DNA from: Actinoplanes couchii
Lineage (GTDB): Bacteria; Actinomycetota; Actinomycetes; Mycobacteriales; Micromonosporaceae
NCBI RefSeq assembly: GCF_016862075.1
Contig: NZ_BOMG01000058.1
Span: 1 to 39,706, forward strand
Direction of reading: 5' to 3'
DNA length: 39,706 nucleotides
Position numbers and translations under genes: made by a program. The notes beneath the pieces were generated by a model. The model did not search any database and had not been told where the DNA came from. It worked only from the letters and a program-made list of their open reading frames with translations. Within the stretch, counting starts at the first letter, position 1, and each line of letters begins with the position of its first letter. Below are positions 16,523-25,307 of this stretch, one piece after another.

Positions 16523-17827
16523 GTGAACAGCCCGTCCTTCTGGCTCGACAGCCTCGGCCCGATCACGAGGCGCCCGCCGCTGGACGGTGATCTCGACGCC
16601 GACGTGGCCATCGCCGGTGGTGGGTACACCGCGCTCTGGACCGCGTACTACCTGGCCAAGGCGGCACCCGGCCTGCGGATCGCGATCCTCGAGGCGGAGT
16701 ACTGCGGGTTCGGCGCGTCCGGCCGCAACGGCGGCTGGGCGTCCGGCGCGTTCCCGGTCGCCGAAGCGAAACTCACCCGCCGCTTCGGTACGGACCGGGC
16801 CGCCGCCATGCACCGGGCACTCCAGGCGTCCGTCGACGAGGTGGGCCGGGCCGCCGCGGCCGAGGGCATCGACTGCGACTGGGCCAAGGGCGGCACCCTG
16901 TCCCTGGTCCGCACTCCCGGCCAGCTGCGCCGGGCCCGCCACGACCCGGACTTCGTCGACGCCGCGACCGCCCGCGCCATCTGCGGCGCCTCCGATGTGC
17001 TCGGCGGCCTCTACAGCGAACACTGCGCCGCCCTGCACCCGGCGAAACTGGTCCGGGGCCTGGCCGCCGCCGTCGAGCGCCTGGGCGTCACGATCCACGA
17101 GGGCACCCGCGTCGAACAGATCAGAAACGGACAGATCACCACCGGTTTCGGTACGGTCACCGCCGGTACCGTGGTCCGCGCGCTGGAGGGCTACACCCCC
17201 GCTCTGGCCGGCCACCGCCGCGACCTGGCGCCGATCTACTCCCTGATGGTGGTCACCGACCCGCTGCCCGCCGAGTTCTGGGCCCGTGCCGGCCTGTCCC
17301 GCCGGGAGACGTTCGGCGACGAACGCCGCATGGTCATCTACGGCCAGCGCACCACCGACGACCGTCTGGCCTTCGGCGGCCGGGGAGCTCCCTACCACTT
17401 CGGGTCGCAGGTACGCCCCGAGTACGACCGGGTGCCGTCGGTCTTCGACGCGCTGCGGTCCACGGTCACCGAACTGTTCGGCATCGACCCGCCGATCGCG
17501 TACCGCTGGGGCGGCCCCCTGGGCATCCCCCGGGACTGGATGCCGTCGGTGGGCCTGCGGGACGGCGTGGCGTGGGCCGGCGGTTACGTGGGCGACGGCG
17601 TGGCAGCGTCGAACCTGGCCGGCCGCACCCTCACGGACCTGATCCTGAACCGGACCACACCCTTGACCGCCCTGCCCTGGGTGAACCACCGCTCCCGGCG
17701 CTGGGAACCGGAACCGGCCCGCTGGCTCGGCATCAACACAGCCCTGAAGGCGACAGCCCTCCTGGACGCCTGGGACCGCCGAAGGCCGGCCCGCGAATCC
17801 ACTCAGGCCGGCGACATCACCTCGTAG
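16523..17827 (+). CDS. FAD-dependent oxidoreductase, gamma-glutamylputrescine oxidase (PuuB) type
   Basis: The protein has 434 residues of the DAO/glycine-oxidase family. The FAD-binding Rossmann motif VAIAGGGYTALWTAYYLAK begins near residue 28, and GFGASGRNGGW follows near 60, matching PuuB closely. The C-terminal GYVGDGVAASNLAGRTL is the usual second FAD-contact region. PuuB oxidises glutamylated putrescine to the aldehyde, which suits the dehydrogenase and transaminase upstream. The glutamyl-polyamine synthetase expected as partner is not in this window. The GTG start lies 6 bp after the regulator's stop. The 3' end overlaps the convergent VOC gene by 25 bp. Confidence 0.82.
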   Translation: MNSPSFWLDSLGPITRRPPLDGDLDADVAIAGGGYTALWTAYYLAKAAPGLRIAILEAEYCGFGASGRNGGWASGAFPVAEAKLTRRFGTDRAAAMHRALQASVDEVGRAAAAEGIDCDWAKGGTLSLVRTPGQLRRARHDPDFVDAATARAICGASDVLGGLYSEHCAALHPAKLVRGLAAAVERLGVTIHEGTRVEQIRNGQITTGFGTVTAGTVVRALEGYTPALAGHRRDLAPIYSLMVVTDPLPAEFWARAGLSRRETFGDERRMVIYGQRTTDDRLAFGGRGAPYHFGSQVRPEYDRVPSVFDALRSTVTELFGIDPPIAYRWGGPLGIPRDWMPSVGLRDGVAWAGGYVGDGVAASNLAGRTLTDLILNRTTPLTALPWVNHRSRRWEPEPARWLGINTALKATALLDAWDRRRPARESTQAGDITS

Positions 17828-18168
17828 AGGTTGCGGGCGTCGTCGGCGAAGTAGAGCCCGCGGGCACACAGTGGATGATCGGTGCGGCCGTTGCCGGCGT
17901 CGTCGGGTTCACTGCCGTAGCGCACACCACCGGCTTCCAGCCTCACCAGAATCCGGTCGAAGGTAGCCGGGTCGACGTCGAACGCCAGGTGGATCCCGAC
18001 CGGCTCGTCGACGGTCATGAAGTCGAGTGTGAGCTGCTCATTGACACGCACCGGAGCGAAGTGGTGAACGGTGCCGGCGTAGGTCAGGCCCATGATGCCG
18101 GCGAAGAACCGGGCGGCCGTCTCGTTGTGGGTGGCGGGCACGATCGTGTGGTTCAGGGTGATGGCCAT
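17803..18168 (-). CDS. VOC (glyoxalase/bleomycin-resistance fold) family protein
   Basis: This 121-residue single-domain protein has two beta-alpha-beta-beta-beta modules. Candidate metal ligands are His in LNHTIV near residue 7, His in VGIHLAF near 60 and Glu in LYEVM near 116. The family includes dioxygenases, isomerases and resistance proteins; no specific function can be given. AGGAGG precedes the ATG closely, giving strong translation. A perfect 30-bp palindrome is centred about 35 bp upstream of the start, so the gene is likely under a dedicated repressor that is not encoded nearby. Confidence 0.82.
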   Translation of the reverse strand: MAITLNHTIVPATHNETAARFFAGIMGLTYAGTVHHFAPVRVNEQLTLDFMTVDEPVGIHLAFDVDPATFDRILVRLEAGGVRYGSEPDDAGNGRTDHPLCARGLYFADDARNLYEVMSPA

Positions 18169-18188
18169 GTGATCCCTCCTGCCCTCAA

Positions 18189-18218
18189 CCTAGCGGAGTG
18201 AGTACTCACTCCGCTAGG
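18189..18218. promoter_or_regulatory. Perfect 30-bp palindrome, probable TetR-type operator
   Basis: The half-site CCTAGCGGAGTGAGT (18189-18203) is followed immediately by its exact reverse complement (18204-18218). It lies 21-50 bp upstream of the VOC start and 53 bp past the histidine kinase stop. The centre GTGAGTACTCAC resembles TetR-family operators. No T-run follows on either strand, so a terminator is less likely. Confidence 0.65.
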
Positions 18219-18270
18219 TCCCTGCCGACCACAGGGCGGCCCGGGCGTACCGGCGGAAGGGTGTTGATCT

Positions 18271-19887
18271 TCAGGTGGCCGGTGGGCCGGTCATCGGGAG
18301 GCGGACGCAGACGATGGTGCCCGCCGGTTTGTTCTCGGCCAGTTTGATCGTGCCGCCGTGCAGCAGGATTATCGCGCGGGCCAGGCTCAGGCCCAGGCCG
18401 CTGCCGGTGGTGCCCTGGTGGCGGACGTTGCTGCCGCGGAAGAAGCGGTCGAAGACCCTCGGGTATTCGCCCGGTGGCATGCCGATGCCGCTGTCGGCTA
18501 TGCACAGGTCCGCCACCGTCTCCTCGGCGCGCAGCGTGATGTGCACCGGTGAACCCGGCGGGCTGTAGCGGACCGCGTTGGACAGCAGGTCGTCGACGAC
18601 CTGGCGCAGGCGGCTCGCGTCGCCGGGCAGGTGCAACTCGGCGGGCAGCTCGCTGACCAGGGTCAACCGGTCACCGGTGTGGCGCAGGCCGGTCACCGCG
18701 TCGGAGACCAGGGCGACCAGGTCCACCTCGTGCACGTCCAGTTCCAGGTGCCCGGAGTCGAGGCCGGCCAGGTCGAGCAGGGTGTCGGCGATGCGTTGCA
18801 GGGCGGCCGCGTTGCGGGCGATGGCCTGCACCATCTGGCCGACGTCGGGGTCGAGGCCGGTCTCCTCGGACAGCAGGGTGGCGTTGGCGGTGATCGACGT
18901 CAGTGGGGTGCGCAACTCGTGCCCGACCAGGTTGACGAAGTCGGCCTGCGCGCGGGCCAGCTGCCGGGACAGTCCTTCGGCGCGGCGCTGGGCGACGAAG
19001 ATGCCGATCTGGGCGGCCACCCCGTCGAGCAGCACGGTGAGCAGGTCCGGCTCGTACTCCTGGGTGCCCGCGTAGCAGGTCAGCACACCCAGCAGGGTGC
19101 CGCCGTCACGGACCGGGACGGCCAGCGCGGTCCGCACGCCGCGGCGCAGGCAGATCTGCACCCGTTCGCGTTCGTGGGCGGTCCGCAGGTCGGGGCTGAG
19201 GCCCAGGTCGGGCACCCAGATCGGGCGGCCGCTCTCCCACACCCGGCCGGTGATGCCCTGGCCGCGGACCGGGGTGTGCCCGAAGAACTCCTCGGTCTCC
19301 ATCCCGGACGAGTCCCAGTGCCCGGCGGAGAGCAGCAGCCCGCTCGCGTCGTCGATCAGGAACAGTTCGGCGGACGGCCAGCCGAGGGTGGTGGTGACCG
19401 CGCGCAGCACCTCGGGCGTCGCGTCGACCGCGGACCGGTGGGTCTTGAGGACGTGCTCGACCGCGATGTGACAGTTGCGGAACCGTTCGACCCGGCGCAG
19501 GGCGGTCACCTCGTGGGCCACGGCGACCGCGCCGAGCCGGTCCCCGTCCGGGCCGACGATCGGGTGGGCGCTGGTCTCGAAGATCCGCAGCCGGTGCCCG
19601 GGGCGGCGGATCAACAGGTCCTCGCCGTCGACGACCTCACCCTGCATGGCCCGGGCCAGCGGGGTCTCCGACCGGCTCATCGGCCGCATGTCGGGGGTGG
19701 TGAACAGGCGGTGGGCGTGGTCGTCGAACTCCGGCGGCAGCGGCCCGTCCGGGTCGAATCCGGTGATCTCCCGCATCGCCCGGTTGGCGAAGACGAGCGC
19801 CCCGTCCCCGTCGCAGGCCATCACACCGGCGTCCATGCTCTCCAGCAACGCCCCCAGAAAGGCACCGTTCTCGAGAAGCACCACCAT
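18271..19887 (-). CDS. Soluble PAS-GAF sensor histidine kinase
   Basis: The protein has 538 residues and no membrane segment. Domain order is PAS (about 10-120, MDAGVMACDGDGALVFANRAM), GAF (about 150-300), HisKA with phospho-acceptor His323 in NLVGHELRTPL, and HATPase_c. The ATPase boxes are all present: N-box LLSNAVRYSPPG, G1 IADSGIGMPPG and G2 GTTGSGLGLSLARAI. It should sense a cytoplasmic signal, possibly a small molecule or redox state through GAF. The response regulator gene ends 7 bp upstream on the same strand, so the pair forms a two-component system. The membrane-anchored GH3 gene is divergent from that pair. Confidence 0.88.
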   Translation of the reverse strand: MVVLLENGAFLGALLESMDAGVMACDGDGALVFANRAMREITGFDPDGPLPPEFDDHAHRLFTTPDMRPMSRSETPLARAMQGEVVDGEDLLIRRPGHRLRIFETSAHPIVGPDGDRLGAVAVAHEVTALRRVERFRNCHIAVEHVLKTHRSAVDATPEVLRAVTTTLGWPSAELFLIDDASGLLLSAGHWDSSGMETEEFFGHTPVRGQGITGRVWESGRPIWVPDLGLSPDLRTAHERERVQICLRRGVRTALAVPVRDGGTLLGVLTCYAGTQEYEPDLLTVLLDGVAAQIGIFVAQRRAEGLSRQLARAQADFVNLVGHELRTPLTSITANATLLSEETGLDPDVGQMVQAIARNAAALQRIADTLLDLAGLDSGHLELDVHEVDLVALVSDAVTGLRHTGDRLTLVSELPAELHLPGDASRLRQVVDDLLSNAVRYSPPGSPVHITLRAEETVADLCIADSGIGMPPGEYPRVFDRFFRGSNVRHQGTTGSGLGLSLARAIILLHGGTIKLAENKPAGTIVCVRLPMTGPPAT

Positions 19888-19894
19888 GAAGCCG

Positions 19895-20323
19895 CTACAC
19901 CGTCACCGTTAGGTCGGCCGGGCACTGGTGGTCGTCCGAGTCGTGCCCGTGCGGGCCGATGGTGACCAACTCCTCCATGGTCGCGAGCAGCTGGTCGTTC
20001 GGGCAGGGCTTGAGCATGATCGCGCACACCTGCGCCTGGCCGGCCCGCGGATCCCCCGGCTGCAGATGGCCGCTGAGGATGGCGATCGGCACCCGGCGTA
20101 CGCCCTCGTCCGGGTGTGCCCGCAGCGCGTCGATCAGCTCCCAGCCGTCCATGTGCGGCATGCCCAGGTCGGTGAGCACGATGTCCGGGCGGTTCTCCTG
20201 GATCGCCTCCAACGCTGACCGTCCGTCCGATGCGCGGAACACCGTCATTCCGGTTCGCTTGAACACCCTGACCAGTACCAGGGCGATGTCCTCGTCGTCC
20301 TCAGCGATCAGCAATACGGCCAT
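19895..20323 (-). CDS. Receiver-only (CheY-like) response regulator
   Basis: The protein has 142 residues from the ATG at 20323, chosen because GGAG sits 6 nt upstream and AVLLIAEDDEDIA, the acidic pocket, follows. A start at 20356 would add 11 residues. Asp52 in VLTDLGMPHMDG is the phospho-acceptor, and Lys in IMLKPC is the conserved signalling lysine. No DNA-binding or enzymatic output domain follows, only a short hydrophilic His/Asp-rich tail. It probably works by protein interaction or as a phosphate shuttle for the adjacent kinase. Confidence 0.87.
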   Translation of the reverse strand: MAVLLIAEDDEDIALVLVRVFKRTGMTVFRASDGRSALEAIQENRPDIVLTDLGMPHMDGWELIDALRAHPDEGVRRVPIAILSGHLQPGDPRAGQAQVCAIMLKPCPNDQLLATMEELVTIGPHGHDSDDHQCPADLTVTV

Positions 20324-20431
20324 GTCAGCTCCGTCGGAAGTCCGTTGATTCAGCATGCGCCAGCCAGGTGCCCTCGGGGGCGAATACCGGACAATTACCC
20401 GCGTGGGCCGAGGGGCAGCGGGGGAAAGATC

Positions 20432-22483
20432 ATGAAGCGCTGGGCCGTGGTCGTGGCGGTGCTGGCGCTGCTCGCCGCGGTTAGCGTAATTGTCGTGAAA
20501 AAATGGGACATTTCGGATCCCGGCGTCCGTCAGCCCATCGAGACTCGCGTCGCCGACCTGCTATCTCGCATGAGCCTTGCGGACAAAATTGGACAAATGA
20601 CCCAGGCTGAGCGGAAGGCCGCTGATCCCACGACGGTGACGGAGCTGCGGCTCGGCTCGGTACTGTCCGGCGGCGGCTCGGCACCCACCCCGAACACCCC
20701 GCAGGCCTGGGTCGACATGATCAACGACCTGCAGCGGGCGGCCCTGGCCACCCCGCTGAAGATCCCGCTGATCTACGGCGTGGACGCCGTGCACGGCCAC
20801 AACAACGTGCACGGGGCGACCGTCTTCCCGCACAACGTGGGCCTCGGAGCGAGCCGCGACCCGGCCCTGGTCGAGAGCGTCTACCGGGCCACCGCCGCGG
20901 AGTTGCGGGCCACCGGCATCGGCTGGGACTTCGCGCCCTGCCTGTGCGTGTCCCGCGACGAGCGCTGGGGCCGCGCCTTCGAGAGCTTCGGCGAGGACCC
21001 GGCCCTGGTCACCCGGCTCGGCGGGGCGGCGGTCGACGGGCTGGAGAAGAACGGCGTGGTCGCCACGGTCAAGCACTTCGCCGGCGACGGCCACACCGGG
21101 TACGGCACCGGCGACCACGGCTACGCCATCGACCAGGGCGTCACCCTGACCAACCGGGCCGATTTCGCCCGGATCGACCTGTCCCCGTACGTCGCCGCGG
21201 TCACCGCACACGGCGCCCGCAGCGTGATGCCGTCGTTCTCCCGGGTCGACTGGACCGAGGACGGCCCCGGCAACCCGATCCCGATGCACGCCAACCGGGA
21301 GCTGCTGACCGGCTACCTGAAGGGCTCGCTCGGCTTCGGCGGCTTCGTGATCACCGACTGGGAGGGCGTCCAGCAGCTGCCGTCCACCGACCCGGCCGGC
21401 ACCCCGAAACCGACCCCGTCGCAGGTGCGGACCGGGGTGAACGCCGGCATCGACATGTTCATGGAACCGAACACGGCGCCGGTCCTCCAGCAGAACCTGA
21501 CCGCCGAGGTGACCGCCGGCCGTGTCCCGATGTCCCGGATCGACGACGCGGTCCGCCGGATCCTGACGGTCAAGTTCGAGCTGGGCCTGTTCGAGAACCC
21601 GTACGTGACGCTGGGCCCGGTCGGCACCCCGGAACACCGGACACTGGCCCGGGAGGCGGTGGCGAAGTCCCAGGTCCTGCTGAAGAACGCCGGTGACACG
21701 CTGCCACTGGCCGCCGACCGGAAGATCTACGTGGCCGGCCGCAGCGCCGACGACATCGGCAACCAGGCCGGCGGCTGGACCATGGACTGGCAGGGCGCGA
21801 ACGGCGACATCATCCCCGGCACCACCGTCCTGGAGGCGATCCGCGCGACCGCCCCCGACGTCACCTTCAGCGCCGACGCGTCCACTCCGGTGGGCGCCGC
21901 CGACGTGGGCGTGGTGGTGGTGGGCGAAACTCCCTACGCCGAGTGGTTCGGCGACGTGGGCGGCCCGGTGCTCACCTACGGCACGCCGGAGCAGCGCGAA
22001 CCCAAGTCCCTGACACTGCAGCCGGAGGACCGCAAGGTGGTCACGAAGGTCTGCGCGGCCGTACCCCGCTGCGTGGTCCTGTTGATCTCCGGCCGCCCGC
22101 AGGTGCTGACCGCGGGCCAGCTGGGCTCGATCGACGCCCTGGTCGCGTCCTGGCTTCCCGGCAGCGAGGGCGACGGAGTGGCCGACGTCCTGTTCGGCCG
22201 CACCCCCTTCACCGGCAAGCTGTCGATGTCCTGGCCGGGCACGGTCACCCAGGTCCCGATCAACGTCGGAGACAAGACCTACAAGCCGCTTTTCCCGTAC
22301 GGGTGGGGCCTGCACACCACCACTCCCACCTCCACGGCCCGAGCCGCCGCCATGGCCCGAGCCGAGGCGGGCACCGCCCCACCCGGTTGGCAGACCCTGT
22401 TCGCCGACGCCGAGGTGGCCCTGGACAACAACGATCCCACCCGGGCCGACGCGTTGTTCCGCCAGATCACCACCACCCGGTGA
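20432..22483 (+). CDS. Glycoside hydrolase family 3 beta-glucosidase, membrane-anchored or secreted
   Basis: The protein has 683 residues from the ATG at 20432, which has a GGGGAAAG ribosome binding site and starts directly with a signal/anchor segment (KRWAVVVAVLALLAAVSVIVV, residues 2-22). No clear cleavage site is visible. The catalytic TIM barrel carries GVDAVHGHNNVHGATVFPHN, KHFAGDGHTGYGTGDHGYA and the nucleophile Asp309 in VITDWEGVQQ. The alpha/beta sandwich follows (VVGETPYAEWFGDVGG). This layout matches barley-type exo-beta-glucanases and bacterial cellodextrin-active beta-glucosidases. It lacks the FnIII-like domain of the other GH3 enzyme here and instead ends in an Ala-rich helical tail of about 45 residues. 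It probably trims glucans outside the membrane. Confidence 0.87.
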   Translation: MKRWAVVVAVLALLAAVSVIVVKKWDISDPGVRQPIETRVADLLSRMSLADKIGQMTQAERKAADPTTVTELRLGSVLSGGGSAPTPNTPQAWVDMINDLQRAALATPLKIPLIYGVDAVHGHNNVHGATVFPHNVGLGASRDPALVESVYRATAAELRATGIGWDFAPCLCVSRDERWGRAFESFGEDPALVTRLGGAAVDGLEKNGVVATVKHFAGDGHTGYGTGDHGYAIDQGVTLTNRADFARIDLSPYVAAVTAHGARSVMPSFSRVDWTEDGPGNPIPMHANRELLTGYLKGSLGFGGFVITDWEGVQQLPSTDPAGTPKPTPSQVRTGVNAGIDMFMEPNTAPVLQQNLTAEVTAGRVPMSRIDDAVRRILTVKFELGLFENPYVTLGPVGTPEHRTLAREAVAKSQVLLKNAGDTLPLAADRKIYVAGRSADDIGNQAGGWTMDWQGANGDIIPGTTVLEAIRATAPDVTFSADASTPVGAADVGVVVVGETPYAEWFGDVGGPVLTYGTPEQREPKSLTLQPEDRKVVTKVCAAVPRCVVLLISGRPQVLTAGQLGSIDALVASWLPGSEGDGVADVLFGRTPFTGKLSMSWPGTVTQVPINVGDKTYKPLFPYGWGLHTTTPTSTARAAAMARAEAGTAPPGWQTLFADAEVALDNNDPTRADALFRQITTTR

Positions 22484-22513
22484 GGAGGGATCCGGTCTTC
22501 CTACGATGACAGG

Positions 22514-22837
22514 GTGAGCACCGACGAGATCGACCGACTGATCGAACGCCTGAGCGGAGAAGCGGCGTGCGAGCGCGTCCCCGACGGCCTGCTGATCACC
22601 GCCTGGTTCGGTGAGCAGCTGGATCCGCCGGTCACGCTGCACATGACCGTCCGGCAGCTGGCAGCCCGGATTCGCAGCAACGCCGAGGGCGGCGTCGGGG
22701 CCTTCGACGATTCGCCGGTTCCGGACGAGGAGACCGGCTGGAAGCTGTTCTCCATCCACCTGGAGGAGGCCCTGGACACCCGCAATCCGGACCAGACCGA
22801 CTTCCACTTGGCCCCCCACGGAGTGGTCTCCCGCTAG
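22514..22837 (+). CDS. Small hypothetical protein
   Basis: This 107-residue acidic protein is not recognised. It is soluble, with no signal peptide and an amphipathic N-terminal helix (TDEIDRLIERLSGEAACERV). A central strand-rich part (LLITAWFGEQL) precedes an acidic loop. The GTG start at 22514 lies 30 bp after the GH3 stop, with a short AGGG nearby. Codon third positions are GC-rich as in its neighbours, supporting real coding. No function is proposed. Confidence 0.55.
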   Translation: MSTDEIDRLIERLSGEAACERVPDGLLITAWFGEQLDPPVTLHMTVRQLAARIRSNAEGGVGAFDDSPVPDEETGWKLFSIHLEEALDTRNPDQTDFHLAPHGVVSR

Positions 22838-23032
22838 GTTCTTGTGGCAGACCCCGCCGCGTCGAACGCGGGCAGGACCACGTCCGGTCCGACGCCCGGG
22901 CACGATCGGCTGCGCCCGCACGGGGTATCGGTGACCACCGGATCCGGCCCGGCGGTCGCTGGGTCGGTCCGGTGTCCCGCCCTCCTTGCGGGGACGGGAC
23001 AGGGCCTTGGTGGGGCGTACAAAAAGAAGGGG

Positions 23033-24391
23033 TCAAAGGCGGTTTTGGGCTTCGGTCAGGACCGAGCGCAGGATCTGTTCGATCTCGGCGAACTGGGTCT
23101 CCGTCGCCGTCAGGGGTGGGGCCAGCTGAATCACCGGGTCGCCGCGGTCGTCGGCTCGGCAGTAGAGGCCGGCCTCGAACAGGGCCTGGGAGAGGAAACC
23201 TCGGAGCAGCCGCTCGGACTCGTCGGCGTTGAAAGTTTCCTTCGTGGTCTTGTCCTTGACCATCTCGATGCCGAAGAAGTAGCCGTCGCCGCGGACGTCG
23301 CCGACGATCGGCAGGTCGAGCAGGCGTTCCAGGTAGGAGCGGAACAGCGGGCTGTTGTCGCGGACGTGCCGGTTGAGGCCTTCGCGTTCCATGATGTCCA
23401 GGTTGGCCAGGGCCACCGCGGAGCCGACCGGGTGACCGCCGTAGGTGATGCCGTGGGCGAACCAGTTGGTGCCGGTGAGGAACGGCTCGGCCAGGCGCTC
23501 CGACGCGATCATCGCGCCGAGCGGGACGTATCCGCTGGTCAGGCCTTTGGCGACGGTGATGATGTCGGGCTGGTAGCCGTAGCGGTCGGCGCCGAAAGTT
23601 TCCCCGAGGCGGCCGAAAGCGCAGATCACCTCGTCCGAGACGAGCAGCACGTCGTACCTGTCGCAGATCTCGCGGACCCGCTGGAAATATCCGGGCGGCG
23701 GCGGGAAACAGCCGCCGGCGTTCTGCACCGGCTCCAGGAAGACGGCGGCGACCGTGTCCGGGCCCTCGAACTCGATCATCTCGGCGATCCGGTCGGCGGC
23801 CCAGATCCCGAACTGCCCGGGTGTCATGGACTCGTCGGGACGCCGGTAGTAGTTGGTGTTCGGCACCCGCATCGTGCTCGGCACCAGCGGTTCGAAGTCC
23901 TGCTTGAACGGCGGGATACCGGTGATCGACAGAGCGCCCATCGAGGAGCCGTGATAGGCCACCGCCCGGGAGATGACCTTGGTCTTGAGGGGCTTGCCGA
24001 CCTTCTTGAAGTACGAGCGGGCCAGCTTCCACGCCGACTCGACCGCCTCCGAGCCGCCGGTGGTGAAGAAGACCCGGCTCAGGTCGCCCGGCGCCATCTC
24101 GGCGAGACGGCCGGCCAGCTCGATCGCCTTGGGGTGGGCGTAGGACCAGATCGGGAAGTACGCCAGCTCGCTCGCCTGTTTGGCGGCGGCGTCGGCCAGT
24201 TCGTGACGGCCGTGGCCGGTCTGGACGACGAACAGGGCGGAGAGGCCGTCGAGGTAGCGGCGCCCGGTGGAGTCCCAGACGTAGCAGCCGTCACCGCGGG
24301 TGATCACCGGGACCGGGGCGTCCTGGTAGGACGACAGCCGGGTGAAGTGCATCCAGAGGTGGTCGCGGGCCGTCGCGGACAGATCTGTCAC
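23033..24391 (-). CDS. Class-III aminotransferase, putrescine/beta-alanine:pyruvate type
   Basis: The protein has 452 residues from the GTG at 24391, chosen because AGGAGAG lies 6 nt upstream. A GTG at 24451 would add 20 residues. The PLP lysine is at 282 in TVAKGLTSGYVPLG, with VSDEVICAFGRLG and FFTTGGSEAVESAWKLAR also present. The family acts on omega-amino donors such as putrescine, cadaverine, beta-alanine or GABA with pyruvate as acceptor. Beside the pot genes, putrescine is the most likely donor, giving 4-aminobutanal for the dehydrogenases here. A bidirectional terminator separates it from potC, so it should have its own promoter within 24392-24480. It ends about 195 bp from the convergent small gene; nothing was recognised in that gap. 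Confidence 0.85.
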   Translation of the reverse strand: MTDLSATARDHLWMHFTRLSSYQDAPVPVITRGDGCYVWDSTGRRYLDGLSALFVVQTGHGRHELADAAAKQASELAYFPIWSYAHPKAIELAGRLAEMAPGDLSRVFFTTGGSEAVESAWKLARSYFKKVGKPLKTKVISRAVAYHGSSMGALSITGIPPFKQDFEPLVPSTMRVPNTNYYRRPDESMTPGQFGIWAADRIAEMIEFEGPDTVAAVFLEPVQNAGGCFPPPPGYFQRVREICDRYDVLLVSDEVICAFGRLGETFGADRYGYQPDIITVAKGLTSGYVPLGAMIASERLAEPFLTGTNWFAHGITYGGHPVGSAVALANLDIMEREGLNRHVRDNSPLFRSYLERLLDLPIVGDVRGDGYFFGIEMVKDKTTKETFNADESERLLRGFLSQALFEAGLYCRADDRGDPVIQLAPPLTATETQFAEIEQILRSVLTEAQNRL

Positions 24392-24480
24392 GGGTATCTC
24401 TCCTACTGGTTCCAGAGGTAGATCCGATCCTGCCCACGGATTCCGTGGCACACAAGAGACTCTGCGACTATTTCCCTTGC

Positions 24481-24513
24481 AAAAGGCCCGGCGAGCAATC
24501 GCCGGGCCTTTTT
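24481..24513. terminator. Rho-independent terminator downstream of potC
   Basis: Arms AAAAGGCCCGGCGA (24481-24494) and TCGCCGGGCCTTTT (24499-24512) are fully complementary around a GCAA loop. A-runs and T-runs at the ends make it function on both strands. It lies 12 bp past the potC stop, closing the pot operon before the aminotransferase gene. Confidence 0.85.
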
Positions 24514-24524
24514 GACGGAGTTTG

Positions 24525-25307
24525 TCACGCCTTCCTGGAACGCGATCTCACGTTGGCGATCACCGCGAACAGCACCCCGATCGCGAAGATCATCGTGCCC
24601 ATCACGTTGACCTGCGGCGGCAGGCCGACCCGGGTGGCGCCCCAGATCCACAGCGGGAACGTCTCGGTGGTGCCCGCGGTGAAGTTGGTGATCACGAAGT
24701 CGTCGATCGACAGTGCGAACGCGAGCATCACCCCGGACAGCACCGCCGGCAGGATGATCGGGAAGATCACCTTCCAGAACGTGGTCCAGCCGTTGGCGCC
24801 GAGGTCGGCCGCCGCCTCCTCCAGGGACCGGTCCAGGGTCATCACCCGGGCCCGGACCACGATCGCGACGAACGAGATCGAAAACATCACGTGCGCGATC
24901 GTGATGCTGGCCGTGCCGAGCGGGAACCCCATCGTCACGAACAGGCTGAGCAGCGACGAGCCCATCACCAGCTCCGGCGAGGAGATCGCGGCGAACATCA
25001 GCAGGTTCAGGCCGCCGGCGCCGGTGAACCGGTACCGGCCCAGCGCGTACCCGATGGCGGTGCCCAGCGCGCCGGCGATCAGCGCGGTCAGCACCGCCAC
25101 GGTCAGCGACGTGATCAGGGCGCTGGTCAGGGCGTCCAGGGCGAAGACGTCCTTGTACCACTTGAGCGTGAAACCCTGCCAGGTCTGGTTGTAGCGGCCG
25201 TTCGGGTTGTTGAACCCGAACAGGATCATGACCGAGATCGGCAGGATCAACCACGCGATCAACAGCCAGGTGTACGCGTGCAGCAGGCGCCCGCCCCGGC
25301 CGGTCAT
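24525..25307 (-). CDS. potC: Spermidine/putrescine ABC transporter permease PotC
   Basis: The protein has 260 residues from the ATG at 25307, which overlaps the potB stop by 4 bp (ATGA). An apparent longer frame upstream is only potB read out of frame. Six membrane segments begin with TWLLIAWLILPISVMILFGF. The EAA loop is SLEEAAADLGANGWTTFWKVIFPII, and SIDDFVITNFTAG is a PotC hallmark. It forms the channel of a polyamine importer with PotB. The C-terminus is short and basic (SRSRKA). Confidence 0.88.
   Translation of the reverse strand: MTGRGGRLLHAYTWLLIAWLILPISVMILFGFNNPNGRYNQTWQGFTLKWYKDVFALDALTSALITSLTVAVLTALIAGALGTAIGYALGRYRFTGAGGLNLLMFAAISSPELVMGSSLLSLFVTMGFPLGTASITIAHVMFSISFVAIVVRARVMTLDRSLEEAAADLGANGWTTFWKVIFPIILPAVLSGVMLAFALSIDDFVITNFTAGTTETFPLWIWGATRVGLPPQVNVMGTMIFAIGVLFAVIANVRSRSRKA

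Noticed and set aside
18189..18218. The 30-bp palindrome as a terminator for the histidine kinase gene
   Set aside because: A zero-loop palindrome with no T-run and a position at the VOC promoter fits an operator better, though a terminator role is not excluded.
23592..23604. CCGAAAGTTTCCC, a near match to the LacI-type operator
   Set aside because: It lies inside the aminotransferase coding region and encodes the conserved GETFG segment; a chance match is more likely than a functional site.
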